37,155 nucleotides of DNA from Dehalococcoidia bacterium. GTDB taxonomy: Bacteria; Chloroflexota; Dehalococcoidia; Dehalococcoidales; JAUVZA01. The first letter of the stretch is position 1, and the number at the start of each line of letters is the position of its first letter. The position numbers and the translations under genes were made by a program. Positions 30,101-37,155 of this stretch are shown one piece after another. A model generated the notes under the pieces. That model was not told the DNA's origin. It did no database searches and saw only the letters and a list, made by a program, of their open reading frames with translations. The stretch lies in assembly GCA_030602805.1 (NCBI GenBank), contig JAUVZA010000005.1, forward strand, positions 1 to 37,155, read 5' to 3'.

Positions 30101-30535
30101 GCGCCCCTCTAACAGTGTTATGTGCTTTTCTAGATTAGTGAAGACCTGAAAATAACCCCCCGGTCTAAGACCATCTGGGGTGGGGCGGTCTGCCCAGGCA
30201 ACACGGAAGCTTTGGCTTTTTATGTACCTTTCTTCCTGGCGAACGAGCGCCCCGATGTTTCGTGCCGCCTGGCGGTCAACGAATTCCCGTCGTTCCTGAT
30301 AGTCCTCTGGGTCGATGTGATAGTTGCGGGCCTGGATGTGCACAGTCAGGAGCTCTATGGGCTTCTCGCGTAGGGCGTGGGCCAATCCTAAATCATTAAG
30401 AGCGTTGGAGTAAAGGGGGATGCTGGAGAGAAGGGCAACGGCCACAAGCACGCCAACCATTATGCAAGAGAGGAGCCGCCAGTTAGCCAGGCTCCTCCTA
30501 ACAACAAGCTGCCAAGCGGAAAAGAAAAGCGACAT
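27155..30535 (-). CDS. Large FtsX/MacB-type ABC transporter permease with extended extracytoplasmic region
   Basis: 1126 aa; N-terminal TM plus MacB-like region, two FtsX-like TM blocks (VALLKSRGASTGQIFSISFMEGLLIS; LEFAILRTLGFSLRQIIGLVGLEQLLVIGIGMGIG). Confidence 0.88.
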   Translation of the reverse strand: MSLFFSAWQLVVRRSLANWRLLSCIMVGVLVAVALLSSIPLYSNALNDLGLAHALREKPIELLTVHIQARNYHIDPEDYQERREFVDRQAARNIGALVRQEERYIKSQSFRVAWADRPTPDGLRPGGYFQVFTNLEKHITLLEGRYPDPLPSGLSQEELADPGLEIEAMIGSEAAETFGVGVGDRLIFAPHWGYRSLTIKLTGIIDPIDPKEEFWFGGIGVTEIFTGPKDVGMVAPLFIPEQALFEGIAHIAPVTKATYNWFYYIDPTKINTQNAESIKNAVNRMERQITVGLPYSSQFTLLNVVISAYQHRLLYTQIPLFLLMVQVVGIVLYYLVTIANMVIERQSGEVALLKSRGASTGQIFSISFMEGLLISAFGGAVGPFLGAFVFSLLGKTAPFLPLTGGGLLPIRFSTSVFLLAAGAAALCLLALLVPAIQAARRGVVHQRQHVARPPRAPFWQRFYLDLAMLVLGGVLYWGLRARGSPLIQDAFGGRDIDPLLLVTPLLLMVAVAIVFLRLFPIVISLAARLGRYVANAPVILGLRYMARNPVHYGRPILLLMMAASVGVFSASFIGTLERSYSEQAAYSVGSDVRLEGLYDWRTGKDTLVERYSSIPGVEDLSIAHRGRGTIGSVFARVSFTMFAIDPESFGQVAWYRDDFSEKPLPELMNLLAEDQPIKEGLDLPEGTEFIGLWARPIEPHPDLVIYARVKDGLGYYIDYELGSPAAEGWQYLEVSLMSEETDRLLTPPLSLQCIYVRVKQNGAAPVGVYLDDLQVRGAFSPEPVLIEDFEDVDNWTTIAEEKTFRFVVGGAGVSGGGGEDTFTINNEEFYSGAASGEFRWAPSETFGYRAIYPNLDTRPLVLLASRSLLDRTDISLGSTVDISMFSPGQYMSVVIKDVVDYFPTLDPGDREFVIANFNRLSSLRSLVLSRSMHFYPNEVWLTVTDDKEQKEAVLDTLGAWEFGARKLYDQAEMIAESKADPLEAAGWGGMLLVVVLGVTLVSGLGFVVYTYLSAQGRQLEFAILRTLGFSLRQIIGLVGLEQLLVIGIGMGIGTFIGLRLDPFIMLFLQLAKNGERVAPPIALTTDWFTIGIAYIALTVVFIVTTALVILFFSRVALHRTLRIGDR

Positions 30536-30558
30536 TAACTACGCATCCCCCTTCTGTT

Positions 30559-30616
30559 AAATAACAGCCTTTAGATTTATTGTAGCATAGCCTATGCAAT
30601 GGGGGAAGTATTTGTG
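30559..30616 (-). promoter_or_regulatory. 58-bp duplicated module, copy 2 (upstream of FtsX-type permease)
   Basis: Exact match to 23602-23659; interrupted at its distal end by the IS. Confidence 0.6.
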
Positions 30617-31577
30617 CTCGTTCATATGATTAGTGACACATGGCCTCCTTTCCAGAGTATTCTTTCCGCTGCTCCAGAAATTTAAGTGGTGTCACATAAC
30701 CCAGTGCCTGGTGGGGTCTTACGGTATTATACACCTGTTCCCATTCTAATAGCTCCTCCCTTAGCTCGGAAAGGTCAAAGGAACTTTCTGTTACCCCATA
30801 GAATTCCTTGGTATGAGTCCGGTGAGCTCGCTCAACGCCACCATTGAGTTTGGGTGAGCGTGGTGGCAAGACGAAGAGGTTAATACCACGCTTCTGGCAT
30901 TCCTCTTCAAAGACCGCTTCAAATTCTGCTCCACCGTCTACCTGAATTGCCCTCACCGGGAAAGGCATCCTGCTCTCCAGGGTATCCAGGAAGTGGGCAG
31001 CGGTGCTAGCATTAGCTCGACTATGGACACTGACCACATCCCACCGTGATACAACATCCTTGGCAGTAAAGTGTTTGAGAATTATTCCGGGCAGGGGTCT
31101 CACATCTAATGTATCCACCTCTACTATATCACCTGGCTTGTTGGCTAGGTATTCTTTTGGCTTTCTTATGGCATAAGGACGCTGCCGCTGTCTTTTCCTC
31201 ACCATGCAGCAACACCGTCAGTTTATCTTTCCCCATCTGGGATATTTCTCTCTTAATTTAAGTACAGCCTGAACTAGCTTCGTAGAATAGGTAGGCTGTC
31301 TTACATGCTGGGGCCGATGGGAACGCTCCTCCAGACTTGCTATATGCCTGGGGTTATAGCGTCTCTTCCAACGGTAAAAAGTCTGTGGAGAGATGCCAAA
31401 GTAGCGGCAGGTAAGGCGGGCATTGTGAGTATGAGAGTGGTAGCAATCAAACCATTTAAGTCTTTGCCTGGCTTTTTTCGATAGCTCCCAGGCGAGAGAC
31501 TCTAGGAACTGCTCCACTTATTATTCTCATAGTCCGCCTTAGGCGGATAGTGTCACCCATCTATTTGAACTAGCTCA
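30617..31577 (-). mobile_element. Degenerate insertion sequence with rve-type (IS481/IS3-like) transposase
   Basis: Termini ctcgttcatatgattagtgacac and gtgtcacccatctatttgaactagctca; two ORFs: HTH half 31218-31517 (ARLTCRYFGISPQTFYRWKRRYNPRH) and catalytic half 30630-31205 (DIVEVDTLDVRPLPG...IQVDGGAEFEAVFEEE...PHQALGY). Confidence 0.88.
30630..31517 (-). pseudogene. Transposase of the above IS, frameshifted and apparently internally deleted
   Basis: ...KYPRWGK-IN* / in another frame KDKLTVLLHGEEKTAAASLCHKKA / in a third frame RKRQRQRPYAIRKPKEY. Confidence 0.75.
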
Positions 31578-32172
31578 GCGCTAGCCTCTGCCACAGCTCC
31601 TTTACCTTTGCCTTTAACTCATCAAGGCTACAATCGGTATTGATTACTACATCGGCATGTCTTGCCCGCTCCTCTGAGGGTAGCTGTGAGCGGATGCGAG
31701 CCAAAGATTCTGCTTGAGACAACCGGGTTCGTTCTTCAAGTCGTTTAAGCACTGTAGACTCAGAGGCTGTGGTAACCCAAACCTCATCTGCTAATGAAGT
31801 CCAACCAGCTTCCAGTAGTAGAGGAGCTTCAAGCACTACCACTCTCATTCCCTGCCGTCGGTACTCCTCAAGCTGAGCCTTTACCATATCATACATCCGG
31901 GGGTGCATTATCTGGTTTAATCGCGATAGAGACTCAGGATTGCCAAACACTATCTCACCTAGCTTTTGGCGGTCAATATTGCCATCAGGGGCAAGAATCT
32001 GCCTACCAAAAGCAGCTACTACCTTGCGCCATATCTCAGTATCAGGCTTAAAGGCTTCATGCCCTACTTTATCCGCATCCAGAATGACCGCCCCCAGCTC
32101 AGCCAAGAACTGCGACACCGTGCTCTTACCACTACCTATACCACCGGTGAGACCGATAACCTTCATTGGCAA
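31570..32172 (-). CDS. coaE: Dephospho-CoA kinase
   Basis: 200 aa; MKVIGLTGGIGSGKSTVSQFLAELGAVILDADKVGHE. Confidence 0.96.
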   Translation of the reverse strand: MPMKVIGLTGGIGSGKSTVSQFLAELGAVILDADKVGHEAFKPDTEIWRKVVAAFGRQILAPDGNIDRQKLGEIVFGNPESLSRLNQIMHPRMYDMVKAQLEEYRRQGMRVVVLEAPLLLEAGWTSLADEVWVTTASESTVLKRLEERTRLSQAESLARIRSQLPSEERARHADVVINTDCSLDELKAKVKELWQRLALS

Positions 32173-32289
32173 TCCTCTTACCCAAGTCTATCTACTAGTA
32201 GCTGGGTAGTCAAGATATTCTTTATCTACCTCACCCCCTTTACCCCGTTAGAATTCCTAACGGGGTTTACCCTCCTTGTATCTGTAGAT

Positions 32290-32606
32290 TAGGTGGTGGT
32301 ATGAATAGAGTAGAAATGGAGGCGGTAGACCGATACCCCCGAGGTCTTCTAAGACCGCAGGAGAGCCGGGGTCGCCGCGTTCCCATCTTCAAAGAGCCCG
32401 AACAGTTGTCCTTCACCTGTGAAGGATAAGCCCGCCTGAGGCAAGGAAGGGACATAAAGGAGGAGAAACCAATGGAGAAAGAGAAAGTGTATGTAGGCAT
32501 TGATGTAGCCAAAGCCAGCATGGATATAGCTGTGCATTCCACAGGACAGCTCTTCTTCTCAAGGAGAGGTCGCAGACTCGACTCGGAGAGGGGATTAAGG
32601 GGATGA
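32290..32606 (+). mobile_element. Truncated IS110-family left end with start of transposase
   Basis: ATG 32472 with AGGAGG upstream: MEKEKVYVGIDVAKASMDIAVHSTGQ (IS110 DEDD N-terminus) then unrelated LFFSRRGRRLDSERGLRG*; long structured non-coding leader upstream. Outer boundary not determined. Confidence 0.65.
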
Positions 32607-32628
32607 GGTTAATATAATAATCAATCTC

Positions 32629-33132
32629 TCATAGTGGTCCTGTTAGTGCGGCGTGGAGTATCAGTCCAAAGAAAACGAGATAGCCAAAGATATAGATACC
32701 TACTGCTACCGGACTTTCGTTGATGTTTATAAACGGTATTCTGGGTGTTAGCTTATCAACAATGTGGAACCAGGCTATTCCGATAAGCAAGCTTATTATG
32801 AAGCTTATAGCTAATACGCCCCAGGTTCTAAAATCAAAGATGTATCCTAGTATTGGGGCTACAACCGCAGTGAGTGCTGTAATAGCTCCGTGGATGACAA
32901 GACCAATCAAGATGAAAAAGCCGGCAATGAATAATCCGGTGGCAACAGGGCTTTCACCTATACGCTGACGCTGATGAATACGGGGGGTAAGAGCATCTAG
33001 TACCCTGATCCCAAGCCAAGCCAGAAGGGTACAGATGAGAGCCATCAATATAACCTTAGCTAGCCATATCAGAACAATTATCCAGAAGGGGGTGACCAAA
33101 CCTAGCTCATACATAAATGTCCTCCTTACCAT
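32629..33132 (-). CDS. DUF350-like membrane protein with internal duplication
   Basis: 167 aa; two copies of D.LTPRI...ESPVA.G..I.G......GL..HAA.T. Confidence 0.6.
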   Translation of the reverse strand: MVRRTFMYELGLVTPFWIIVLIWLAKVILMALICTLLAWLGIRVLDALTPRIHQRQRIGESPVATGLFIAGFFILIGLVIHGAITALTAVVAPILGYIFDFRTWGVLAISFIISLLIGIAWFHIVDKLTPRIPFININESPVAVGIYIFGYLVFFGLILHAALTGPL

Positions 33133-33137
33133 CCGTA

Positions 33138-33686
33138 TTAGGTTAACAGCAATGGGGTGATATATATCTCAATGATAGCCGCTGGCACGAGTAAAACAAG
33201 CGCCACCATAAGATACCTTAAATCTTGTTTAAGGCTAGGCAGTAATAGATTTCTCCTTTCTTTTTTGAACAGGGCTAGTATTGCCATTGCGCCGAAACTG
33301 AGAGCAGCCGCCTCACCCAAGATAAAAGCCGGGAGTTCAAAAATACCATGAGGAAGCAAACCAGCTAATACAAAACCAAGGGATTCTTGCTGAATTACTG
33401 CAGCCGATATGAAAGCTATGAGCCAGCCATTTACAGTTAAAGCCAGGATAGGCATCAGGCAAAAAATTGGGCTGAGGACAAAACTCAGCAGTAGGACTGA
33501 GACATTCTTAGCCAAGATGAGAATAACAGTAAGGAACCTGAAGGGAACTAAGATGTCACTAAGCTCTTGAAGGGCAGCAATATCCTCAGAAAGAAGTTTG
33601 ATGGCACTAGTTGGGGTAGCCAAACCGAATACTAGACCGATACCGAATAAGAAAATAGCGATGAAAATCCACTTTTTATAATTCAT
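33138..33686 (-). CDS. Stage II sporulation protein M (SpoIIM/DUF95)-like membrane protein
   Basis: 182 aa; ILILAKNVSVLLLSFVLSPIF, NGWLIAFISA, LPHGIFELPAFILGEAAALSFG. Confidence 0.7.
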   Translation of the reverse strand: MNYKKWIFIAIFLFGIGLVFGLATPTSAIKLLSEDIAALQELSDILVPFRFLTVILILAKNVSVLLLSFVLSPIFCLMPILALTVNGWLIAFISAAVIQQESLGFVLAGLLPHGIFELPAFILGEAAALSFGAMAILALFKKERRNLLLPSLKQDLRYLMVALVLLVPAAIIEIYITPLLLT

Positions 33687-33698
33687 ATAAATAACATC

Positions 33699-33993
33699 TT
33701 ATTTGCTGCCGAATTTATCATAGAAAGTAATCTCAGAAAGTTCCTTTCTTGGCCTAGGCCCAGGTTCTTGGGTAGGGTAGCCCAGAGGGGTCATCCCAAC
33801 CACACAAAAACCCTGTGGTACCTCCAGAATACTTGCTGCCTTTTTAGCATTAAAAGCGCCGACACTGGGTATTGCGCCAAGATGGTGCCCAACGAGCAGC
33901 CCCCAAAACAGACTCTATAGCTTTATTATCTACTAAAGTAGTCTTATATTTACGAATACTCCTTCTGGTTTTAATTACTTCCAGAACTTCCAT
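33699..33993 (-). pseudogene. Nitroreductase family pseudogene, internally deleted and frameshifted
   Basis: - strand: MEVLEVIKTRRSIRKYKTTLVDNKAIESVLGAARWAPSWRNTQC... then in another frame GAFNAKKAASILEVPQGFCVVGMTPLGYPTQEPGPRPRKELSEITFYDKFGSK*. Confidence 0.82.
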
Positions 33994-34062
33994 CCTTAAC
34001 CCCCGTTAGATTTTACTATTAACCCTGTCCTTTGTACCCCTTCTTAATATTGAAAAATATTT

Positions 34063-34710
34063 TTATTCCTCTCCCCAGGCACCCTCACCAATAAGGGAGA
34101 CGAAGCGGCAGCCGCCTAAGTTCTGAACTATATTCTTCTTTCTGCGCTTGGTGACTTTATATAACTCCTGTACATAACGCGAGCCTATAGGAATTACCAA
34201 TCGTCCACCAATCGCTAGCTGAGCTAGAAGGTTGACCGGCACCCTGGGGGCACCAGCAGTAACCATTATGGCATCATAAGGTGCCTCAGTCTGCCAGCCC
34301 AGAGTCTTCTCAGCCAGGTGCACCACAACATTGGTATAACCTAGACTATCCAATACCCTCTTAGCTCCCTCAGTCAAAGCGGGCAGACGCTCTACGGTAA
34401 TCACTAACCGGGCTAATTCAGCCAGAATAGCTGCCTGGTATCCACTCCCCGTCCCCACCTCCAGCACCTTTTCACTACCAGTAAGCTCTAACGCCTCGGT
34501 CATAAGAGCAACAATAAAAGGTTGTGAAATTGTCTGGTCTAAGCCAATAGGAAGTGGTATATCTTCATAGGCTAAGTCCTGCTCCTCTAGCGGCACAAAG
34601 CGCTCCCGAGGGATACGGGCCATAGCGACTAATACCCGCTCATCTCTAATTTCACTACCAAGGTGCTCTATTAACCTGGCTCTTGCTGCTTCAAAGTCCA
34701 TAATGAGCAC
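34063..34710 (-). CDS. pcm: Protein-L-isoaspartate O-methyltransferase
   Basis: 215 aa; IPRERFVP, PIGLDQTISQPFIVALMTEAL, VLEVGTGSGYQAAILAEL. Confidence 0.93.
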   Translation of the reverse strand: MLIMDFEAARARLIEHLGSEIRDERVLVAMARIPRERFVPLEEQDLAYEDIPLPIGLDQTISQPFIVALMTEALELTGSEKVLEVGTGSGYQAAILAELARLVITVERLPALTEGAKRVLDSLGYTNVVVHLAEKTLGWQTEAPYDAIMVTAGAPRVPVNLLAQLAIGGRLVIPIGSRYVQELYKVTKRRKKNIVQNLGGCRFVSLIGEGAWGEE

Positions 34711-34727
34711 TCACTGCCAAGACAAAG

Positions 34728-35015
34728 TTAGGATAAAACTAAGGCTAGCACAACAAGAATAACCAGCATTATCCCGGCTAGAATATCGATTCTTCGTAAC
34801 TCAGTAAGTATATAGGGATACCGAACAGTAGTCAGCGCAGGCATCGGAGTTGGCGTGCTTGCCGAAGGCGCAGCCACCCTAGGAGGGACAACAGGTTTAT
34901 AGGTTTGAGTGGCTGCTTGCCGTTGAGCAACTATACCTGGAGGGCTTCGCCTGTCTTTCTTCTTTTTACCTCGGAAAGAACGTTTTCTTCTGCCGTGCTG
35001 TGATTTACTAGGCAT
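34728..35015 (-). CDS. Small basic, C-terminally membrane-anchored protein of unknown function
   Basis: 95 aa; N-terminal KSQHGRRKRSFRGKKKKDRR, Pro-rich middle, C-terminal hydrophobic helix. Confidence 0.55.
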   Translation of the reverse strand: MPSKSQHGRRKRSFRGKKKKDRRSPPGIVAQRQAATQTYKPVVPPRVAAPSASTPTPMPALTTVRYPYILTELRRIDILAGIMLVILVVLALVLS

Positions 35016-35057
35016 CTAGAACCTCCTATATAGGAGCTTTTACAAACCTCACTCAGA

Positions 35058-35969
35058 CTACTTAGCCCTGGGATGGGACTTCTCATAGGTGCGCCGAACA
35101 TGTTCGGTAGTAAGATGGGTATAAACTTGGGTAGTAGAGATATTGGCATGACCCAGTAGTTCCTGAACCGACCTCAGGTCAGCCCCACCACTTAGCATAT
35201 GAGTAGCAAAGCTATGCCTCAGGGTATGAGGAGTAATCTCTTTATCCAACTCGGCTGATTTAGCATAACCTTTTAATATTTGCCACAGGCCTTGCCTAGT
35301 TAGTCTGTCACCACGGCGATTAAGGAACAAGGCCTGCTCAGCATCGTTATGTGATAGATGAGGACGAGCTTCTTGCAGATATTCTTTTACGGTTAAGGCG
35401 GCTCGTGGAGCAATGGGAATAAGCCGTTCTTTATGCCCCTTACCAAAGCAGCGTACACTACCATCATCTATGTCTATATCACCCAAGTTCAAAGATACTA
35501 GCTCGCTCACCCTCATACCACTGGCATATAATAACTCCAGTATTGCCCTATCCCTTTTCGCTTCCAGCGTAGACAGCTTGGTCGGTTGTTCTAACAAACG
35601 GCGAACCTGGCTAATTGAGATAGGTTTAGGTAGTGACTTCCCCACCCTAGGTGAAGTCACATTCAATGTCGGGTTATCCTTTATATTGCCCTCAGCCACC
35701 ATAAAGCTAAAGAAAGACTTGGCAGCAGCCACTTTACGGGCTGCCGTGGTAGCAGCATAACCCCTCTCCTTAAGATTAAGCAAATAGCTTAACATCCCTT
35801 GTCGACCAAAACTAGCCCACGATGGAGTAAAGTCACGCTTGGTAGCCTCTTCCTCAACAAAGTTAGCTAATTGATATAGGTCATTACGATACGCAGCTAC
35901 CGTGTTCTCAGAAAAGCCTTTCTCCACAGTTAGATAGTTTAGAAAATTATCAATAGCCTCTCTCATCAT
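35058..35969 (-). CDS. Tyrosine recombinase XerC/XerD type
   Basis: 303 aa; LLYASGMRVSELVSL, HTLRHSFATHMLSGGADLRSVQELLGHANISTTQVYTH. Confidence 0.93.
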   Translation of the reverse strand: MMREAIDNFLNYLTVEKGFSENTVAAYRNDLYQLANFVEEEATKRDFTPSWASFGRQGMLSYLLNLKERGYAATTAARKVAAAKSFFSFMVAEGNIKDNPTLNVTSPRVGKSLPKPISISQVRRLLEQPTKLSTLEAKRDRAILELLYASGMRVSELVSLNLGDIDIDDGSVRCFGKGHKERLIPIAPRAALTVKEYLQEARPHLSHNDAEQALFLNRRGDRLTRQGLWQILKGYAKSAELDKEITPHTLRHSFATHMLSGGADLRSVQELLGHANISTTQVYTHLTTEHVRRTYEKSHPRAK

Positions 35970-36274
35970 GTCTCCTCACTACTAGACAATCTATAATTTA
36001 TTTTAACATAACTAAAAATAAATTTCAGCCCAGCAAAACAAATACGCCTGTATGAGAGAAATTATCCACGCCCAGAAAAGGACTCCTTTTTGTATTAGCC
36101 ATGCCGTTCCACTACCAAGTACTCTGACCCGACATGTGATATAATCCTTGGTGATAGGCTAGGAAGGATTAAGAGAGCGCTATGAGCGACGCAGTTTATC
36201 AGCAGAACAGGTAGTGTATATGATATATCGGTCGCTCTCAGAGATCTTTTCCTGGTCTAGCTGAGTCTGAGGAA

Positions 36275-36781
36275 ATGAAACTAGAAACTGAAAGGCTGTT
36301 TCTTAGACCAATGCAAGTTGCGGACGTGGCTGCTCTGGCTACGCTCTGGACTGATCCTGAGGTAACACGATTTATGGGTGGGCCACGAAACTACAAAGAA
36401 CTGTACAAGGAACTTTCGGAAGATACCCGAATTAAGCCGTATCCTAAGTTTGGCTTGTGGCCCGTGATTGAGAAGGCAACTCGCCAGGTAGTTGGTCATT
36501 GTGGAATTATTGATAAGGAAGTTGATGGTGTGACAGAGTTTGAGTTGGTTTATGTCTTGACAAAATCTACTTGGGGAAAAGGATATGCTACTGAGATAGC
36601 TACTTCTATCAAAGACCATGCCTTCAAACATTTTGACTTGAAGCGGATCATTGCTCTAATTGACCCTATGAACCCGACCTCGGCGCGTGTGGCTACAAAG
36701 GTTGGGTTGCGATATGAAAAGGATACAGTTCGACCGAATGGGAAGATAATGCAGGTTTTCACCCTGAGTAATGATGGTTAG
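36275..36781 (+). CDS. GNAT family N-acetyltransferase (RimJ/RimL-like)
   Basis: 168 aa; METERLFLRPM-like KLETERLFLRPMQVADV, GKGYATEIATSIKDHAF, NPTSARVATKVGLRYEKD. Confidence 0.9.
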   Translation: MKLETERLFLRPMQVADVAALATLWTDPEVTRFMGGPRNYKELYKELSEDTRIKPYPKFGLWPVIEKATRQVVGHCGIIDKEVDGVTEFELVYVLTKSTWGKGYATEIATSIKDHAFKHFDLKRIIALIDPMNPTSARVATKVGLRYEKDTVRPNGKIMQVFTLSNDG

Positions 36782-36840
36782 TTTCAACAATCGTTAGATT
36801 CAGTAAAAAAGCCTTGGATGTGTTCAGGTTTTGAGGCGGA

Positions 36841-37155
36841 GTGAACGAGGTGCCGGTGGAGTACCTGGTAAGAATTAGTTTACCCGATGACGGCTGGGAT
36901 GTAAATATGCTAGAGGAAACTTGTTGGAAGGCAGGAAAAGAAGCTGCTCAGGGACTCTTCCTATCAGCCCTAGAGCAACGAGACCAAGGGGTGGCGGCTT
37001 TAGCTGAGGGGGATAGCAAAGGCAGTTATCCCCTGGATAAAGCCACGGGGCTGTCTGGAGTTGGGTGCAGGAGAAGCTTACCGTAAAGGTGGGTGTTATG
37101 TACTCCGGTAAGGAGCTGGAAAGCGAGACCGCCAAATACAAACGGTATCGGCTTA
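36841..37155 (+). pseudogene. N-terminal part of a transposase-like ORF, frameshifted, cut by window edge
   Basis: VPVEYLVRISLPDDGWDVNMLEETCWKAGKEAAQGLFLSALEQRD..., then EKLTVKVGVMYSGKELESETAKYKRYRL in another frame to the end. Confidence 0.45.

Noticed and set aside
32241-32270. ccccgttag-aattc-ctaacgggg hairpin as regulatory RNA
   Set aside because: A simple palindrome upstream of coaE and outside the IS110 leader; could be a terminator but lacks a clear U tract, so not called.
1-37155. tRNA, rRNA or known riboswitch genes
   Set aside because: No cloverleaf, rRNA core or recognised riboswitch motif was seen by eye; a tRNAscan/Infernal run would be needed to exclude them fully.

Overview
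This 37 kb window looks like chromosomal DNA from an anaerobic, Dehalococcoidia/Chloroflexota-like bacterium; that taxonomic guess rests on gene style only and was not tested. The left half (about 0.3-19.3 kb, + strand) is a catabolic island: tungsten aldehyde:ferredoxin oxidoreductase, aldo/keto reductase, Ldh2-type dehydrogenase, HpcH/HpaI aldolases, arylsulfotransferase-like protein, N-terminal ATP-sulfurylase fragment, glycerate kinase, two 2-hydroxyacid dehydrogenases, RraA-like protein, DppB/DppC permeases, an MttB-family corrinoid methyltransferase with its corrinoid protein, and a peptide/nickel-type binding lipoprotein. The right half (mostly - strand) holds housekeeping and accessory genes: DRG-like GTPase, UvrC, LRR plus chagasin-like lipoprotein, a two-ATPase FtsX-type ABC system, CoaE, DUF350-like and SpoIIM-like membrane proteins, Pcm, a Xer-type recombinase and a GNAT protein. 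The most notable signals are: (1) an exact 59-bp-period, five-copy tandem array of near-consensus sigma70 promoters upstream of the binding-protein gene, whose unit shares an exact 31-bp block with the dppC 3' end; (2) mttB-mttC placed between the permease and binding-protein genes and bracketed by IS-end sequences; (3) a cluster of damaged genes (in-frame amber, lost starts, frameshifts, an aldolase/glycerate-kinase chimera, a truncated Sat) at 2.4-7.1 kb; (4) an orphan IS110 left end with hairpins that may be a relic of a bridge RNA; (5) a duplicated 58-bp module upstream of both uvrC and an ftsX-like gene; (6) an ABC ATPase with an AbrB-like C-terminal tail. All calls come from reading the sequence; no database search was run.
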